From positions 1 to 64,000 of the forward strand of contig CAVXBV010000011.1 of the NCBI GenBank assembly GCA_963760125.1: a stretch of DNA of 64,000 nucleotides, written 5' to 3'. The notes below the pieces were generated by a model, which saw nothing but the letters and a program-made list of their open reading frames with translations, searched no databases and was not told the DNA's origin. The translations under genes and the position numbers were made by a program. Below are positions 42,878 to 51,122 of the stretch, piece after piece (position 1 is the first letter of the stretch; each line of letters starts with the position of its first letter). The stretch is from RYN-111 sp963760125 (lineage in GTDB: Bacteria > Actinomycetota > Actinomycetes > Mycobacteriales > SCTD01).

Positions 42878-44077
42878 TCAGGCGACGAGGGCGGAGTAGA
42901 CGAGCTGGCGCAGCTGGGCGCGGACCGGGTAGGTCGAGGACGGCACCAGCTGGGTGAAGAACGTCGCGCAGACCCCCGTCGCCGGGTCGACCCAGAAGGC
43001 GGTCGAGGCCAGCCCGCCCCAGTAGAACTCGCCCACGGACGACGCCCCTCGCGCCGGGGTCGGGTCGAGCACCGTGGCGAAGCCGAGCCCGAACCCGACC
43101 CCGTCCATGATCGTCTCGGCGAACCCGCCACTGTTGAGCTGCCCCAGGTCCTGGCCACCGGGCAGGTGGTTGCGCGCCATCAGCTCGACCGTCCGCGGTG
43201 CCAGCACCCGCGTCCCGTCCAGGGCGCCGCGGCCGAGCAGCATGGCGCTGAACCGCCAGTAGTCCGCCGCCGTCGACAGCAGCCCCCCGCCGCCGGACAG
43301 CATCACCGGTGGCTTCAGCGCGCTGTCGCCCAGCACGTCGTAGCGGACTGCCTTGCCCTCGTACGCCGCGTAGAGCGCCGCGAGCCGGTCCTCCTGCCCG
43401 TCCGCCCACCAGCGGGTGTCGGACATCCCCAGCGGCTCGAGCACCCGCTCGCGCACGACCTCGTCGAGCGGCTTGCCCGCGACGACCTCGCACACGCGCC
43501 CGAGCACGTCGGTGCTGACGCCATACCCCCAGGCCGTGCCGGGCTGGAACTTCAGGGGCAGCGACGCCCACAGGTCGCAGTTGGCGGCGAGGTCGTTCCC
43601 TGTCGGGTTGCCGAGGTCGGACCCGGCGGCGCGGTACATCGCGTCGACCGGGTGCACCTGCAGGAAGCCGTACGTCAGGCCGCTGGTGTGGGTCAGCAGG
43701 TGCCACAGCCGGACCGGCTCGAGCGCGGGCTCGAGGAACGCGGTGGTCGCCGACCCGTCGCGGAACACCTTCACGTCGGCGAACGACGGGAGGTAGCGCG
43801 CCACCTCGTCGGTCAGCTCGACCAGCCCCTCCTCCCACAAGCTCATGAAGGCCACGCTCACGATCGGCTTGGTCATCGAGTAGATGCGCCACAGCGTGTC
43901 CTGCGCGACCGGTCGTCCGGCCTCGCGGTCCGCCAGGCCGTACGTCGCGGAGTGGGCCACCTGACCGTGCCGGCCCACCTGCAGCTGCCAACCCACCAGC
44001 CGCCCGTCGTCGACGTACTGCTGGAAGTGGCGGTCGATGCGGGCCAGCCGGGAGGCGTCGAAGCTCATGCCCGGCAT
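42878..44077 (-). CDS. Beta-lactamase-fold serine hydrolase
   Basis: 399 aa. Class C beta-lactamase/esterase fold with the nucleophile SMTK (Ser67, Lys70) in LWRIYSMTKPIVSVAF and a Tyr in the YxN-equivalent position (WGYGVSTDVLG). VRLWHLLTHTSGL and GLLSTAADYWRFSAML are family markers. There is no signal peptide, so it is cytosolic and more likely an esterase or peptidase than a drug-resistance enzyme. Between it and the upstream membrane-protein gene lies a convergent 130-bp gap with an imperfect AACAGCAA/TTGCTGTT inverted repeat. Confidence 0.85.
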   Translation of the reverse strand: MPGMSFDASRLARIDRHFQQYVDDGRLVGWQLQVGRHGQVAHSATYGLADREAGRPVAQDTLWRIYSMTKPIVSVAFMSLWEEGLVELTDEVARYLPSFADVKVFRDGSATTAFLEPALEPVRLWHLLTHTSGLTYGFLQVHPVDAMYRAAGSDLGNPTGNDLAANCDLWASLPLKFQPGTAWGYGVSTDVLGRVCEVVAGKPLDEVVRERVLEPLGMSDTRWWADGQEDRLAALYAAYEGKAVRYDVLGDSALKPPVMLSGGGGLLSTAADYWRFSAMLLGRGALDGTRVLAPRTVELMARNHLPGGQDLGQLNSGGFAETIMDGVGFGLGFATVLDPTPARGASSVGEFYWGGLASTAFWVDPATGVCATFFTQLVPSSTYPVRAQLRQLVYSALVA

Positions 44078-44148
44078 CCTGCCCTGAGACGCGGCTCCGG
44101 GCGCAACCAGTGATGACCTCCGCGAGCCGGCCTGGCAAGGTGGCGATC

Positions 44149-44892
44149 ATGACGACCTCCCCCCGTCCGGCAGTCAGCGCCGTGGACGTCCGCAAGTCCT
44201 ACGGCAAGGGCGACACCGCCGTCACGGCGCTGGCCGGGGTCACCCTGGACATTGCCGCGCAGCAGATGACCGCGGTCATGGGTCCGTCGGGCTCCGGCAA
44301 GTCCACGTTGATGCACTGCCTCGCCGGCCTCGACACGATCGACTCGGGGCAGATCGCGATCGGCGACACCTCCGTGGTCGGCATGAACGACAAGCAGCTG
44401 ACCGCGCTGCGCCGCGACCGGATCGGCTTCGTGTTCCAGCAGTTCAACCTGCTGCCCACCCTGACCGCGGAGGAGAACATCACCCTGCCGACGGACATCG
44501 CAGGCAAGAAGATCGACCAGGCGTGGTTCGACGAGGTCGTCGCCGCCGTCGGGCTCGGGGACCGGCTGGGCCACCGGCCGAGCGAGCTGTCCGGAGGGCA
44601 GCAGCAGCGCGTCGCCTGCGCCCGCGCCCTCGTCAGCCGACCGGATGTGGTCTTCGCCGACGAGCCGACGGGCAACCTCGACTCCCGGTCCGGCGCGGAG
44701 GTGCTGGCCTTCCTGCAGCGGTCGGCGCGGGAGCTCGGCCAGACCGTCGTCATGGTCACGCACGACCCCGTCGCCGCCGGGTACGCCGACCGGGTGCTGT
44801 TCCTGGCCGACGGCCTGCTCGTGGACGAGATGCTCGACCCCACCGCGCAGAAGGTCCTCGACCGGATGAAGAAGTTCGACGGGGTGCTCTAG
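44149..44892 (+). CDS. ABC transporter ATP-binding protein (MacB/LolD type)
   Basis: 247 aa from ATG 44149; ATG 44110 would add 13 residues. Walker A GPSGSGKST, signature LSGGQQQRVACARAL and Walker B VVFADEPTGNLDS are intact, with the Q-loop FVFQQFNLLPTLTAEEN. GNLD after Walker B is characteristic of the LolD/MacB/FtsE subfamily that works with FtsX-fold permeases. Its stop is immediately followed by the permease GTG, so the two form one transporter. Confidence 0.94.
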   Translation: MTTSPRPAVSAVDVRKSYGKGDTAVTALAGVTLDIAAQQMTAVMGPSGSGKSTLMHCLAGLDTIDSGQIAIGDTSVVGMNDKQLTALRRDRIGFVFQQFNLLPTLTAEENITLPTDIAGKKIDQAWFDEVVAAVGLGDRLGHRPSELSGGQQQRVACARALVSRPDVVFADEPTGNLDSRSGAEVLAFLQRSARELGQTVVMVTHDPVAAGYADRVLFLADGLLVDEMLDPTAQKVLDRMKKFDGVL

Positions 44893-47421
44893 GTGCTGCG
44901 CGCGACCTGGCGCGGCCTGCTGGCCCGCAAGCTCCGGCTGCTGCTCGCCAGCTTCGCCGTCCTGCTCGGGATCTCGTTCGTCTCCGGGGCGTTCATCCTC
45001 ACCGACAGCCTCAGCCGCGTCTTCGACAACCTCTTCGCGACGATCAGCAAGGGCACGTCCGTGTCCGTGCAAGGCGTGTCCGCCTTCGACAACAACAGCT
45101 TTCAGGGCAGCGACCGCGAGCCGGTGAAGCAGGCCGTGCTCGAGCGGGTCCGCGCCGTCCCCGGGGTCTCGAGCGTGGTGGGCAACGTCGGAGAGATCGC
45201 GACCCTCATCCTGCCGGACGGCACGGCCTTCCGCCGCAACGGGCCACCGACCCTGGGGGTGTCCTTCGAGCCGGCGGCACCCCAGGAGACCCTCGAGGTC
45301 GTGCGCGGACGGGCGCCGCAGGGGACCGGCGAGGTCGCTCTCGACGTCAAGACCGCGACCGACGAGGGCCTCGCCCTCGGGACGACGGTCGGCGTCGTCG
45401 GCAATGGACCTCGGCAGGACGCGACGATCGTGGGCCTGGTGCGCCTCGGGCCGACCAACTCCGTCGCCGGCGCCACGCTCCTCGCCTTCGACCCGCCCTC
45501 GGCCCAGCAGCTCTTCGGGACCCCGGGGGCGTGGCAGAACCTGTCCGTCGTCGCCGACCCGGGCGTCGCCGACGCGGAGCTGCGCGACCGCATCGCGGCC
45601 GTGCTGCCGCCCGGGGTCGAGGCCCTCACGAACGACGACGCCACGGCACAAGCGGCGGGGGAGGTGAAGCAGGGACTGACGTTCTTCAACATCGTCCTGC
45701 AGGTCTTCGCCGGGGTCTCCCTGTTCGTCGGGATGTTCCTGATCTTCAACACCTTCTCGATGCTCGTCGCGCAGCGGGCTCGGGAGCTGGCTCTGCTCCG
45801 AGCGCTCGGCGCGAGTCGCCGCCAGGTCAGCCGGTCGGTCCTGCTCGAGTCCACCGCCGTGGGACTGGTGAGCTCGCTCGGGGGCTTCGCTGCCGGGATC
45901 GGCCTGGCCACCGGGTTCCGCTCGGTCCTCAACGCTCTCGGCCTGGAGATCCCCGCCGGCGACACGGTGATCCGGCTGCGCACGTTCGTGGTGTGCCTGG
46001 TCGTCGGCACCGGCGTCACGGTCCTCGCGGCGATGATCCCGGCGCGGCGGGCCTCCCGCGTGGCGCCCGTCCAAGCCATGCGCGACTCCGGCCCTGCCGA
46101 GGAGCGGTCGTTGCGCCGACGCACCACAGCAGGGGTGGCGGTCCTCGCGCTGGGCGCGGCGGCGCTGGTGCTCGGCCTCGCCCAGGGCGGCCTGGAGCTG
46201 ATCGGTCTCGGCGCGGTCGTGTCCTTCCTCGGCGTCACCCTGGTCTCCCCGGTCTTCGCGAGGCCCGTCGTCGGGTTGCTCGCCTTGCCCTTCACCCGCG
46301 TCGGCGTGGCCGGTCGGCTCGGCCGCGGCAACGCCATGCGCAGCCCCCGTCGTACGGCGACGACCGCCGCGGCGCTGATGATCGGCCTGGCCCTCGTGTC
46401 GGCGATCAGCACCTTGGGGGCGAGCGCCAAGAAGAGCGTGACCACGGTGGTCGCGGCGTCGTTCGGTGCGGACTACGTGCTGCACACCGAGCAGTACCTC
46501 CCCTTCACCCCCGCGGTGGTCCCGGCGCTCGAGAAGACGTCCGACCTCGCCCAGGTCGCGGCGTTCACCCAGACGCGCGCGCGGGTCGGGTCCAACGGCG
46601 TCGAGACCCTGCAGGGAGTGGATCCCGCGGCGCTGCAGTCGGTCCTGACGCTGAAGGTCCTCTCCGGCGACCTCACGAACCTCGGCGACGAGCAGATCGC
46701 CCTCGACAAGACGAAGGCCGCTGACCTGGGTGTGAAGGTGGGCGACACCGTCGAGCTCACCTGGGCGAAGACCGGCCGGACCGAGGTCACCGTCGGGGCG
46801 ACCTACGACACCAACCAGTTCGCCGGGGGCTACCTCGTCACGGCGAGGCAGTACGCCGCCAACGTCACCGACCCGAAGGTCGTCATCGTCGCGGTGAAGG
46901 CGAAGGACTCCAGCACCCCGGCGGCCAGCCGAGCCGCTGTCGAGTCCGTGCTGAGGGCCTACCCGGCCGTTCAGGTCGAGGACCAGCGGGAGTTCATCGA
47001 CGCGCAGAGCAAGCAGATCGACGGACTGCTGAACGTGCTCACGGGGCTGCTGATCCTGTCGGTCCTCATCGCTGTCCTCGGAATCATCAACACCCTTGCC
47101 CTGTCGGTCGTCGAGCGGACCCGCGAGCTGGGGCTGCTGCGCGCGGTGGGTCTGCAGCGCCGCCAGCTCAAGCGCATGATCCGCGTGGAGAGCGTCGTCA
47201 TCGCCGTGTTCGGAGCCCTGCTCGGAATCGCCGTGGGCGTCGCCTTCGGCTACGCCTTCGTCAGCGCGCTGCACGACCAGGGCATCACGGAGTTCGCCCT
47301 CCCGACCGGGCGGATCGTCGTCGTGCTCCTCGCGGCGGTCGTGGCAGGGCTGCTCGCCGCGTCCCTGCCCGCGCGACGCGCCTCGCGGCTGAAGGTCCTG
47401 GACGCCATCAGCCACGCCTGA
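44893..47421 (+). CDS. ABC transporter permease (FtsX/MacB-PCD type)
   Basis: 842 aa from GTG 44893, directly after the ATPase stop. An N-terminal membrane anchor (FAVLLGISFVSGAFILTDSL) is followed by an extracytoplasmic MacB-PCD domain and two FtsX-type membrane modules (about 255-400 and 700-842). They contain paired motifs ARELALLRALGASRRQVSRS and TRELGLLRAVGLQRRQLKRM. The duplicated half-permease layout is standard for actinobacterial MacB-like exporters or lipoprotein/antimicrobial-peptide transporters. Substrate is unknown. Confidence 0.92.
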   Translation: MLRATWRGLLARKLRLLLASFAVLLGISFVSGAFILTDSLSRVFDNLFATISKGTSVSVQGVSAFDNNSFQGSDREPVKQAVLERVRAVPGVSSVVGNVGEIATLILPDGTAFRRNGPPTLGVSFEPAAPQETLEVVRGRAPQGTGEVALDVKTATDEGLALGTTVGVVGNGPRQDATIVGLVRLGPTNSVAGATLLAFDPPSAQQLFGTPGAWQNLSVVADPGVADAELRDRIAAVLPPGVEALTNDDATAQAAGEVKQGLTFFNIVLQVFAGVSLFVGMFLIFNTFSMLVAQRARELALLRALGASRRQVSRSVLLESTAVGLVSSLGGFAAGIGLATGFRSVLNALGLEIPAGDTVIRLRTFVVCLVVGTGVTVLAAMIPARRASRVAPVQAMRDSGPAEERSLRRRTTAGVAVLALGAAALVLGLAQGGLELIGLGAVVSFLGVTLVSPVFARPVVGLLALPFTRVGVAGRLGRGNAMRSPRRTATTAAALMIGLALVSAISTLGASAKKSVTTVVAASFGADYVLHTEQYLPFTPAVVPALEKTSDLAQVAAFTQTRARVGSNGVETLQGVDPAALQSVLTLKVLSGDLTNLGDEQIALDKTKAADLGVKVGDTVELTWAKTGRTEVTVGATYDTNQFAGGYLVTARQYAANVTDPKVVIVAVKAKDSSTPAASRAAVESVLRAYPAVQVEDQREFIDAQSKQIDGLLNVLTGLLILSVLIAVLGIINTLALSVVERTRELGLLRAVGLQRRQLKRMIRVESVVIAVFGALLGIAVGVAFGYAFVSALHDQGITEFALPTGRIVVVLLAAVVAGLLAASLPARRASRLKVLDAISHA

Positions 47422-47437
47422 CCACTACGTTTCGTCT

Positions 47438-47950
47438 GTGCGCGTGGGGGAGCGGTTCGAGCAGAGCGCCGTGGGTCAGGCGGTCCTCGGCGCGACCATG
47501 GTCGTGCTCGTGGTGTGCGTCGGCCTCTGGAACCTGCCAGCCGGCCGGCCGCACGACCGCGTCCGGCCCGTCATCGGGCCGGTCGTGCAGGGCCTCGGAC
47601 TGGAGCAGGACTGGGCCCTGTTCGCGCCCGACCCGCGCCGGTTCGGTGTCGGCGTCTTCGCGACCGTGACGCACGCGGGCGGGCGGGTCGAGCGGTGGGA
47701 GCCTCCCCACAACGGCCTGCTGGTGACGCCGTACCGCACCTACCGCTGGCAGAAGTACGTCGAGCGGCTGCGCGCCGATGACTACGCCGGGCTCTGGGAG
47801 CCGACCGCCCGCTGGGTCGCGCGCCGGGCCGGGGACGACGTCACGCGCGTCGTCCTCACCCGGACCTTCCGGGACGCGGCCACGCCGGGATCCGGCGAGG
47901 CCCGGCCGGCTGCAGGGTCCTTCGACTTCTACACGCTCGACCTCCCGTGA
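47438..47950 (+). CDS. Hypothetical protein paired with an HTTM membrane protein
   Basis: 170 aa. One N-terminal membrane anchor (VLGATMVVLVVCVGLWNLP) leads into a compact outside domain with DWALFAPDPRRFGVGVFATV and WEPPHNGLLVTPYRTYRWQK. The FAPDP element is common in small proteins that accompany vitamin-K-dependent gamma-carboxylase-like (HTTM) proteins. Its stop overlaps the HTTM start (GTGA at 47947-47950). Function unknown. Confidence 0.7.
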   Translation: MRVGERFEQSAVGQAVLGATMVVLVVCVGLWNLPAGRPHDRVRPVIGPVVQGLGLEQDWALFAPDPRRFGVGVFATVTHAGGRVERWEPPHNGLLVTPYRTYRWQKYVERLRADDYAGLWEPTARWVARRAGDDVTRVVLTRTFRDAATPGSGEARPAAGSFDFYTLDLP

Positions 47951-48873
47951 GGCGGCTGCGCTCCTGGGCCTTCGCTCCCGTCGACACCGCCCCGATGGCC
48001 GCGCTCCGCATCGCCTGCGGCCTGCTGGTCCTCGGTTGGGCGGTGTCCTACCTCCCGGACGCCCGGACCTTCCTGGGCGACGGCGGCGTCACCACAGGGG
48101 CGGTCGACGGGAGCGCCGGCTGGTGGGCGGTGGACTCCCTCCCGGCGTACACGACCCTGGGGGTGCTGGTCGTGGCGGCTGTCGCCCTCGCGCTCGGATG
48201 GCGCACCCGGGTCGCCGCGGTCGTCGTCGTGGTGGCTCTGGTGCTCGTGCAGCGACGCGACGTCTACACGCTCAACAGCGGCGACCTGCTCCTGCGCGAG
48301 CTGGCGTTCTTCGTCGCGCTCATGCCGGCCGGTGAGGTGTGGTCGCTGGACGCCAGGAGGCGCGGGGCCTCGGCCCTGAGGGCGCCCTGGGCGCTGCGCC
48401 TGCTTCAGCTGCAGGTGTCGGCGCTCTACCTGTTCTCCGTCGTCGCCAAGCTCGGCGGGCGCAGCTGGCAGGACGGGACCGCAGTCGGGCTCGCGGTCCA
48501 GCTCGAGGACCTGCAGCGGGTCGTGCTCCCGCAGGGGCTGGCCACGTCCGTGACGTTCTCGGCGCTGGCGACGTACGGCACGCTGGTCGTCGAGGCGTTC
48601 CTCGTCGTCGGTCTGTGGCGGGCGGGCACCCGCTGGTGGGCCATGGCGGCGGGAGTGGCGATCCACCTGGGGATCGAGGCGACCCTGCTCATCGGCTGGT
48701 TCAGCCTCACGGTGATCGCCTGCTACCTGGCGTTCGTCCCCGCCGAGGTGCTGCGCCGCGCTGTGTCACGTCCCGCGCTTGGCTGGGCAGGCGCCGACCA
48801 CGAGCGGGAGGTCGGTGAGGCGCCCACGACCGGCGCGCCCATCAGCCAGCCCTGGAACAGCGCGACGCCGTAG
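47947..48873 (+). CDS. HTTM domain membrane protein (gamma-carboxylase-like)
   Basis: 308 aa from GTG 47947. Membrane-rich protein with APVDTAPMAALRIACGLLVL, LSLRELAFFVALMPAG-like and LQVSALYLFSVVAKLGGRSW, features of the horizontally transferred transmembrane (HTTM) family related to vitamin-K-dependent gamma-glutamyl carboxylase. Catalytic identity is not established for bacterial members. The last 50 residues (after RRAVSRPALG) run antisense into the EAL gene and look non-conserved, so the gene may have lost an earlier stop. Confidence 0.8.
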   Translation: MRRLRSWAFAPVDTAPMAALRIACGLLVLGWAVSYLPDARTFLGDGGVTTGAVDGSAGWWAVDSLPAYTTLGVLVVAAVALALGWRTRVAAVVVVVALVLVQRRDVYTLNSGDLLLRELAFFVALMPAGEVWSLDARRRGASALRAPWALRLLQLQVSALYLFSVVAKLGGRSWQDGTAVGLAVQLEDLQRVVLPQGLATSVTFSALATYGTLVVEAFLVVGLWRAGTRWWAMAAGVAIHLGIEATLLIGWFSLTVIACYLAFVPAEVLRRAVSRPALGWAGADHEREVGEAPTTGAPISQPWNSATP

Positions 48874-49547
48874 GCCTGCAGCTGCTCGACCTGGTCAGGC
48901 CGTTCCACCTGCTCGGCGATCACCTGGGACTCCGTCTCCGCGGTGACGGCGAGCAGGCGCCTCAGGTCCCGTCGGCGCCTCGGATCAGCCAGCTGCCGCA
49001 CGAGGAGCCCGTCGAGCTTGACGTACTCCGGTCGCAGCGCCCGGACCAGCCGCGTGCAGCCGAGGTCCGCCTGCACGTCGTCCAGCGCGAACCGAAGACC
49101 AGCCCCTCGAGCGTCACCGAGCAGCGCCGCCAGCCCGGCGAGGTCGTCGATCGGTTGGTGCTCGTTCAGCTCCACGACAAGGCGGTCAACCGGCCAGGCG
49201 CACCGCTGGGCGGCGCGCAGGCAGCGATCCAGCGCGACAGCCAGGTCGGCCACGTGCTGCGGCCGGCAGTTGACGAAGAGCAGCTGCCCAGGCGCGCTCC
49301 ACCGCCCCGCTGCCGTGAGCGCCAGCTCGGTAGCCACGACGTCCAGCTCGGCGGCCCAGCCCTCGTGCTCCGCACGACGGAACAGGCCCCCGGGCGTGCC
49401 CGCCGCAGCGCCGTGGACCCGCAGCAGGCCCTCGAACCCGACGACGGTGCCGTCCTCGTGGACCAGCGGCTGCAGCGCGGCCCGCAGGCGTCCCCGCACG
49501 GACCAGGGAAGGTCGCTGGCGCTCCGGTCCCACGGAAGGACGGTCAC
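48723..49547 (-). CDS. EAL-domain c-di-GMP phosphodiesterase-like protein
   Basis: 274 aa from GTG 49547. An EAL fold covers almost the whole chain: GFEGLLR (EAL motif reads EGL), FVNCRP (Asn), VVELNE (Glu), LDDVQADLG (Asp-Asp), YVKLDGLLV (Lys), VIAEQVE (Glu) and FQGWLMGAP (Gln). All metal and catalytic positions I can check are present, so hydrolysis of c-di-GMP to pGpG is plausible. The start lies three bases after the upstream stop. The last 30 residues overlap the convergent HTTM gene. It ends the protease-kinase operon. Confidence 0.85.
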   Translation of the reverse strand: MTVLPWDRSASDLPWSVRGRLRAALQPLVHEDGTVVGFEGLLRVHGAAAGTPGGLFRRAEHEGWAAELDVVATELALTAAGRWSAPGQLLFVNCRPQHVADLAVALDRCLRAAQRCAWPVDRLVVELNEHQPIDDLAGLAALLGDARGAGLRFALDDVQADLGCTRLVRALRPEYVKLDGLLVRQLADPRRRRDLRRLLAVTAETESQVIAEQVERPDQVEQLQAYGVALFQGWLMGAPVVGASPTSRSWSAPAQPSAGRDTARRSTSAGTNAR

Positions 49548-49549
49548 GC

Positions 49550-49834
49550 TCAGCAGGCCAGCGCCAGGGACACAGCCTGAGCCGTGGGAACGGCGGGGAA
49601 CGAGCCACGTCCCACCAGCGCCCACTCGACCTGCCGCGCCACGGCCTCCGGGTGATCCAGGGCCGCCTCCAGCAGGCCGGCGCCCTCGACGACGGCGAAG
49701 AACAGGCCCGCCAGCTCACGGTCCCGGGGGGCCGGAGCAGGTGACCCGACGAGGGCCGCCGCGACCCGGGCGTGGTCGTCGTGGACCCTGGAAAGGACCG
49801 CGGTCAGCGCCTGGGAGAGCGCCGTCTCGGTCAT
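49550..49834 (-). CDS. Hypothetical protein, 94 aa
   Basis: From ATG 49834, which overlaps the stop of the 54-aa gene as ATGA. Predicted all-helical and acidic, with LSQALTAVLSRVHDDHARVA and LFFAVVEGAGLLEAALDHPE. No membrane segment, no family recognised. It sits between the histidine kinase genes and the EAL gene and is coupled on both sides, so it may be a regulatory subunit of that signalling set. Confidence 0.6.
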   Translation of the reverse strand: MTETALSQALTAVLSRVHDDHARVAAALVGSPAPAPRDRELAGLFFAVVEGAGLLEAALDHPEAVARQVEWALVGRGSFPAVPTAQAVSLALAC

Positions 49835-49995
49835 GCCGACACCCTCAGGCCGCTCAGGTGCCCCGCGAGGAAGGAGGATCGCTCCTCCTCGGCGTACAGC
49901 TCCTCGGAAGGCAGTCCCAGGCCCGCGAGGTCGATCAGGAGAGCCAACGGGACCCCGTCCCGCAGCAGCGTCATCGCGCAGTTCGTCTCGCTCAC
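49831..49995 (-). CDS. Small protein, 54 aa
   Basis: GTG 49995, preceded by GAAGGAG six bases upstream. Sequence begins VSETNCAMTLLRDGVPLALL and continues with IDLAGLGLPSEELYAEEE. The stop overlaps the next ATG (ATGA). The protein-like composition, ribosome site and coupling support a real gene that length filters miss. I do not recognise its function. Confidence 0.65.
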   Translation of the reverse strand: MSETNCAMTLLRDGVPLALLIDLAGLGLPSEELYAEEERSSFLAGHLSGLRVSA

Positions 49996-50024
49996 GGGAA
50001 CTCCTTCGTCGGGTAGGTACCCCC

Positions 50025-51122
50025 TCAGGATCGTCCCGGACCGCCTGCGCTGACAGACCCGGCCGGTCGTGATGTCCGCGTCGTTTCGTCGGTAATGTCC
50101 GACGCTTCAGGGCCGGTGTCCGTTGCTCCGTCTGGCCCCGTGGCGCGAGCCGGCAGGACGGACGCGGACGACACCAGCGGCAGGGACAGCAGGACCGTGG
50201 TCCCCTTCCCCGGAGCGCTCTCGACGACCAGAGCACCACCGGCCAGCCGCGCGCGCTCACGGGCCAGTCGCAGGCCGAGGTGGCGCCCGCCCGCGCTGGT
50301 GACCCGCTGCGGATCGAACCCCTGGCCCTCATCGCTGACCGTCACCAGCAGCTGCGGGTGGGCGGGCGTCTCCACCACCTCGAGTCGAAGCCGCAGGCCC
50401 ACGCCGTCGGCGTGCTCCACCGCGTTGAGCAGCGACTCCTGCACGAAGCGGTAGACGACCACCGCGACCGCGGACGGCAGCGGCTGCCCGGAGGCGCGCC
50501 AGTCGACGAGCACCTCCACGCCGTAGCGCGCGAAAAGGTCGCAGCAGAAGTCCGACACGGCCTGCGCCAAGTCACCCTGCACGAGCTCGGGGGGACGGAT
50601 GCGCGCCAGGACCGCCCGCAGCTGCTCCTCGCCGTCCCGAAGGCGTTCGTGCGCCTCGACCCGCTCCTGCGGATCAGCGCTGCGCGAGCCGATCAGCGCG
50701 GCGCTCAGGCTCTGCGCCACGGTGTCGTGCAGCTCGCCCGCGAGCAGCGCTCGGGTCCGCTCCTCCGCGCGGACCAGCTCGGCGAGCAGACCCGCCATCC
50801 GCGCCGCTTCCTCCATCGAGCTCTCGCGCAGATCTACCACGAGGCTCTGCAGCACCGCGGCCTGCTGCTCGATGGTTCTACGACGCCGCCGCAGCGTCCC
50901 CACCGTGACCGTCCACAGTTCGCGCGGGGAGTCGATCCACCCTGTCTCCAGCAGCACGGCACCGCCCCCCGCGATCAACACGAGGGCGAGCCCCACTGCC
51001 CACGCCGTCCAGCCGAGTGGGCCGCCGCGCGCCACCCCCACCACGAGCTCCCCGAACCCTGGCAGCACCAGCAGCCACAGCACAGGGACCCGATCGCGGT
51101 ACCAGCGAGCGAACTCGCTCAT
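50025..51122 (-). CDS. NarL/UhpB-type sensor histidine kinase
   Basis: 365 aa from ATG 51122. Two N-terminal membrane helices (VPVLWLLVLPGFGELVVGVA, WAVGLALVLIAGGGAVLLET) are followed by a coiled linker, a HisKA_3 dimerisation helix with phospho-acceptor His132 in ELHDTVAQSLSAAL, and a HATPase_c domain with N-box ESLLNAVEHADG and G-box SDEGQGFDP. Such kinases pair with LuxR-type response regulators; one is divergent at 54.1 kb. The start overlaps the upstream sensor stop as ATGA. Confidence 0.92.
   Translation of the reverse strand: MSEFARWYRDRVPVLWLLVLPGFGELVVGVARGGPLGWTAWAVGLALVLIAGGGAVLLETGWIDSPRELWTVTVGTLRRRRRTIEQQAAVLQSLVVDLRESSMEEAARMAGLLAELVRAEERTRALLAGELHDTVAQSLSAALIGSRSADPQERVEAHERLRDGEEQLRAVLARIRPPELVQGDLAQAVSDFCCDLFARYGVEVLVDWRASGQPLPSAVAVVVYRFVQESLLNAVEHADGVGLRLRLEVVETPAHPQLLVTVSDEGQGFDPQRVTSAGGRHLGLRLARERARLAGGALVVESAPGKGTTVLLSLPLVSSASVLPARATGPDGATDTGPEASDITDETTRTSRPAGSVSAGGPGRS

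Noticed and set aside
44065..47415. An 1116-codon open frame on the minus strand opposite the ABC transporter genes
   Set aside because: Its composition (Gly/Asp/Glu/His/Arg-rich, no domains) is what antisense of GC-rich codon-biased genes gives; the plus strand holds clear ABC ATPase and FtsX motifs.
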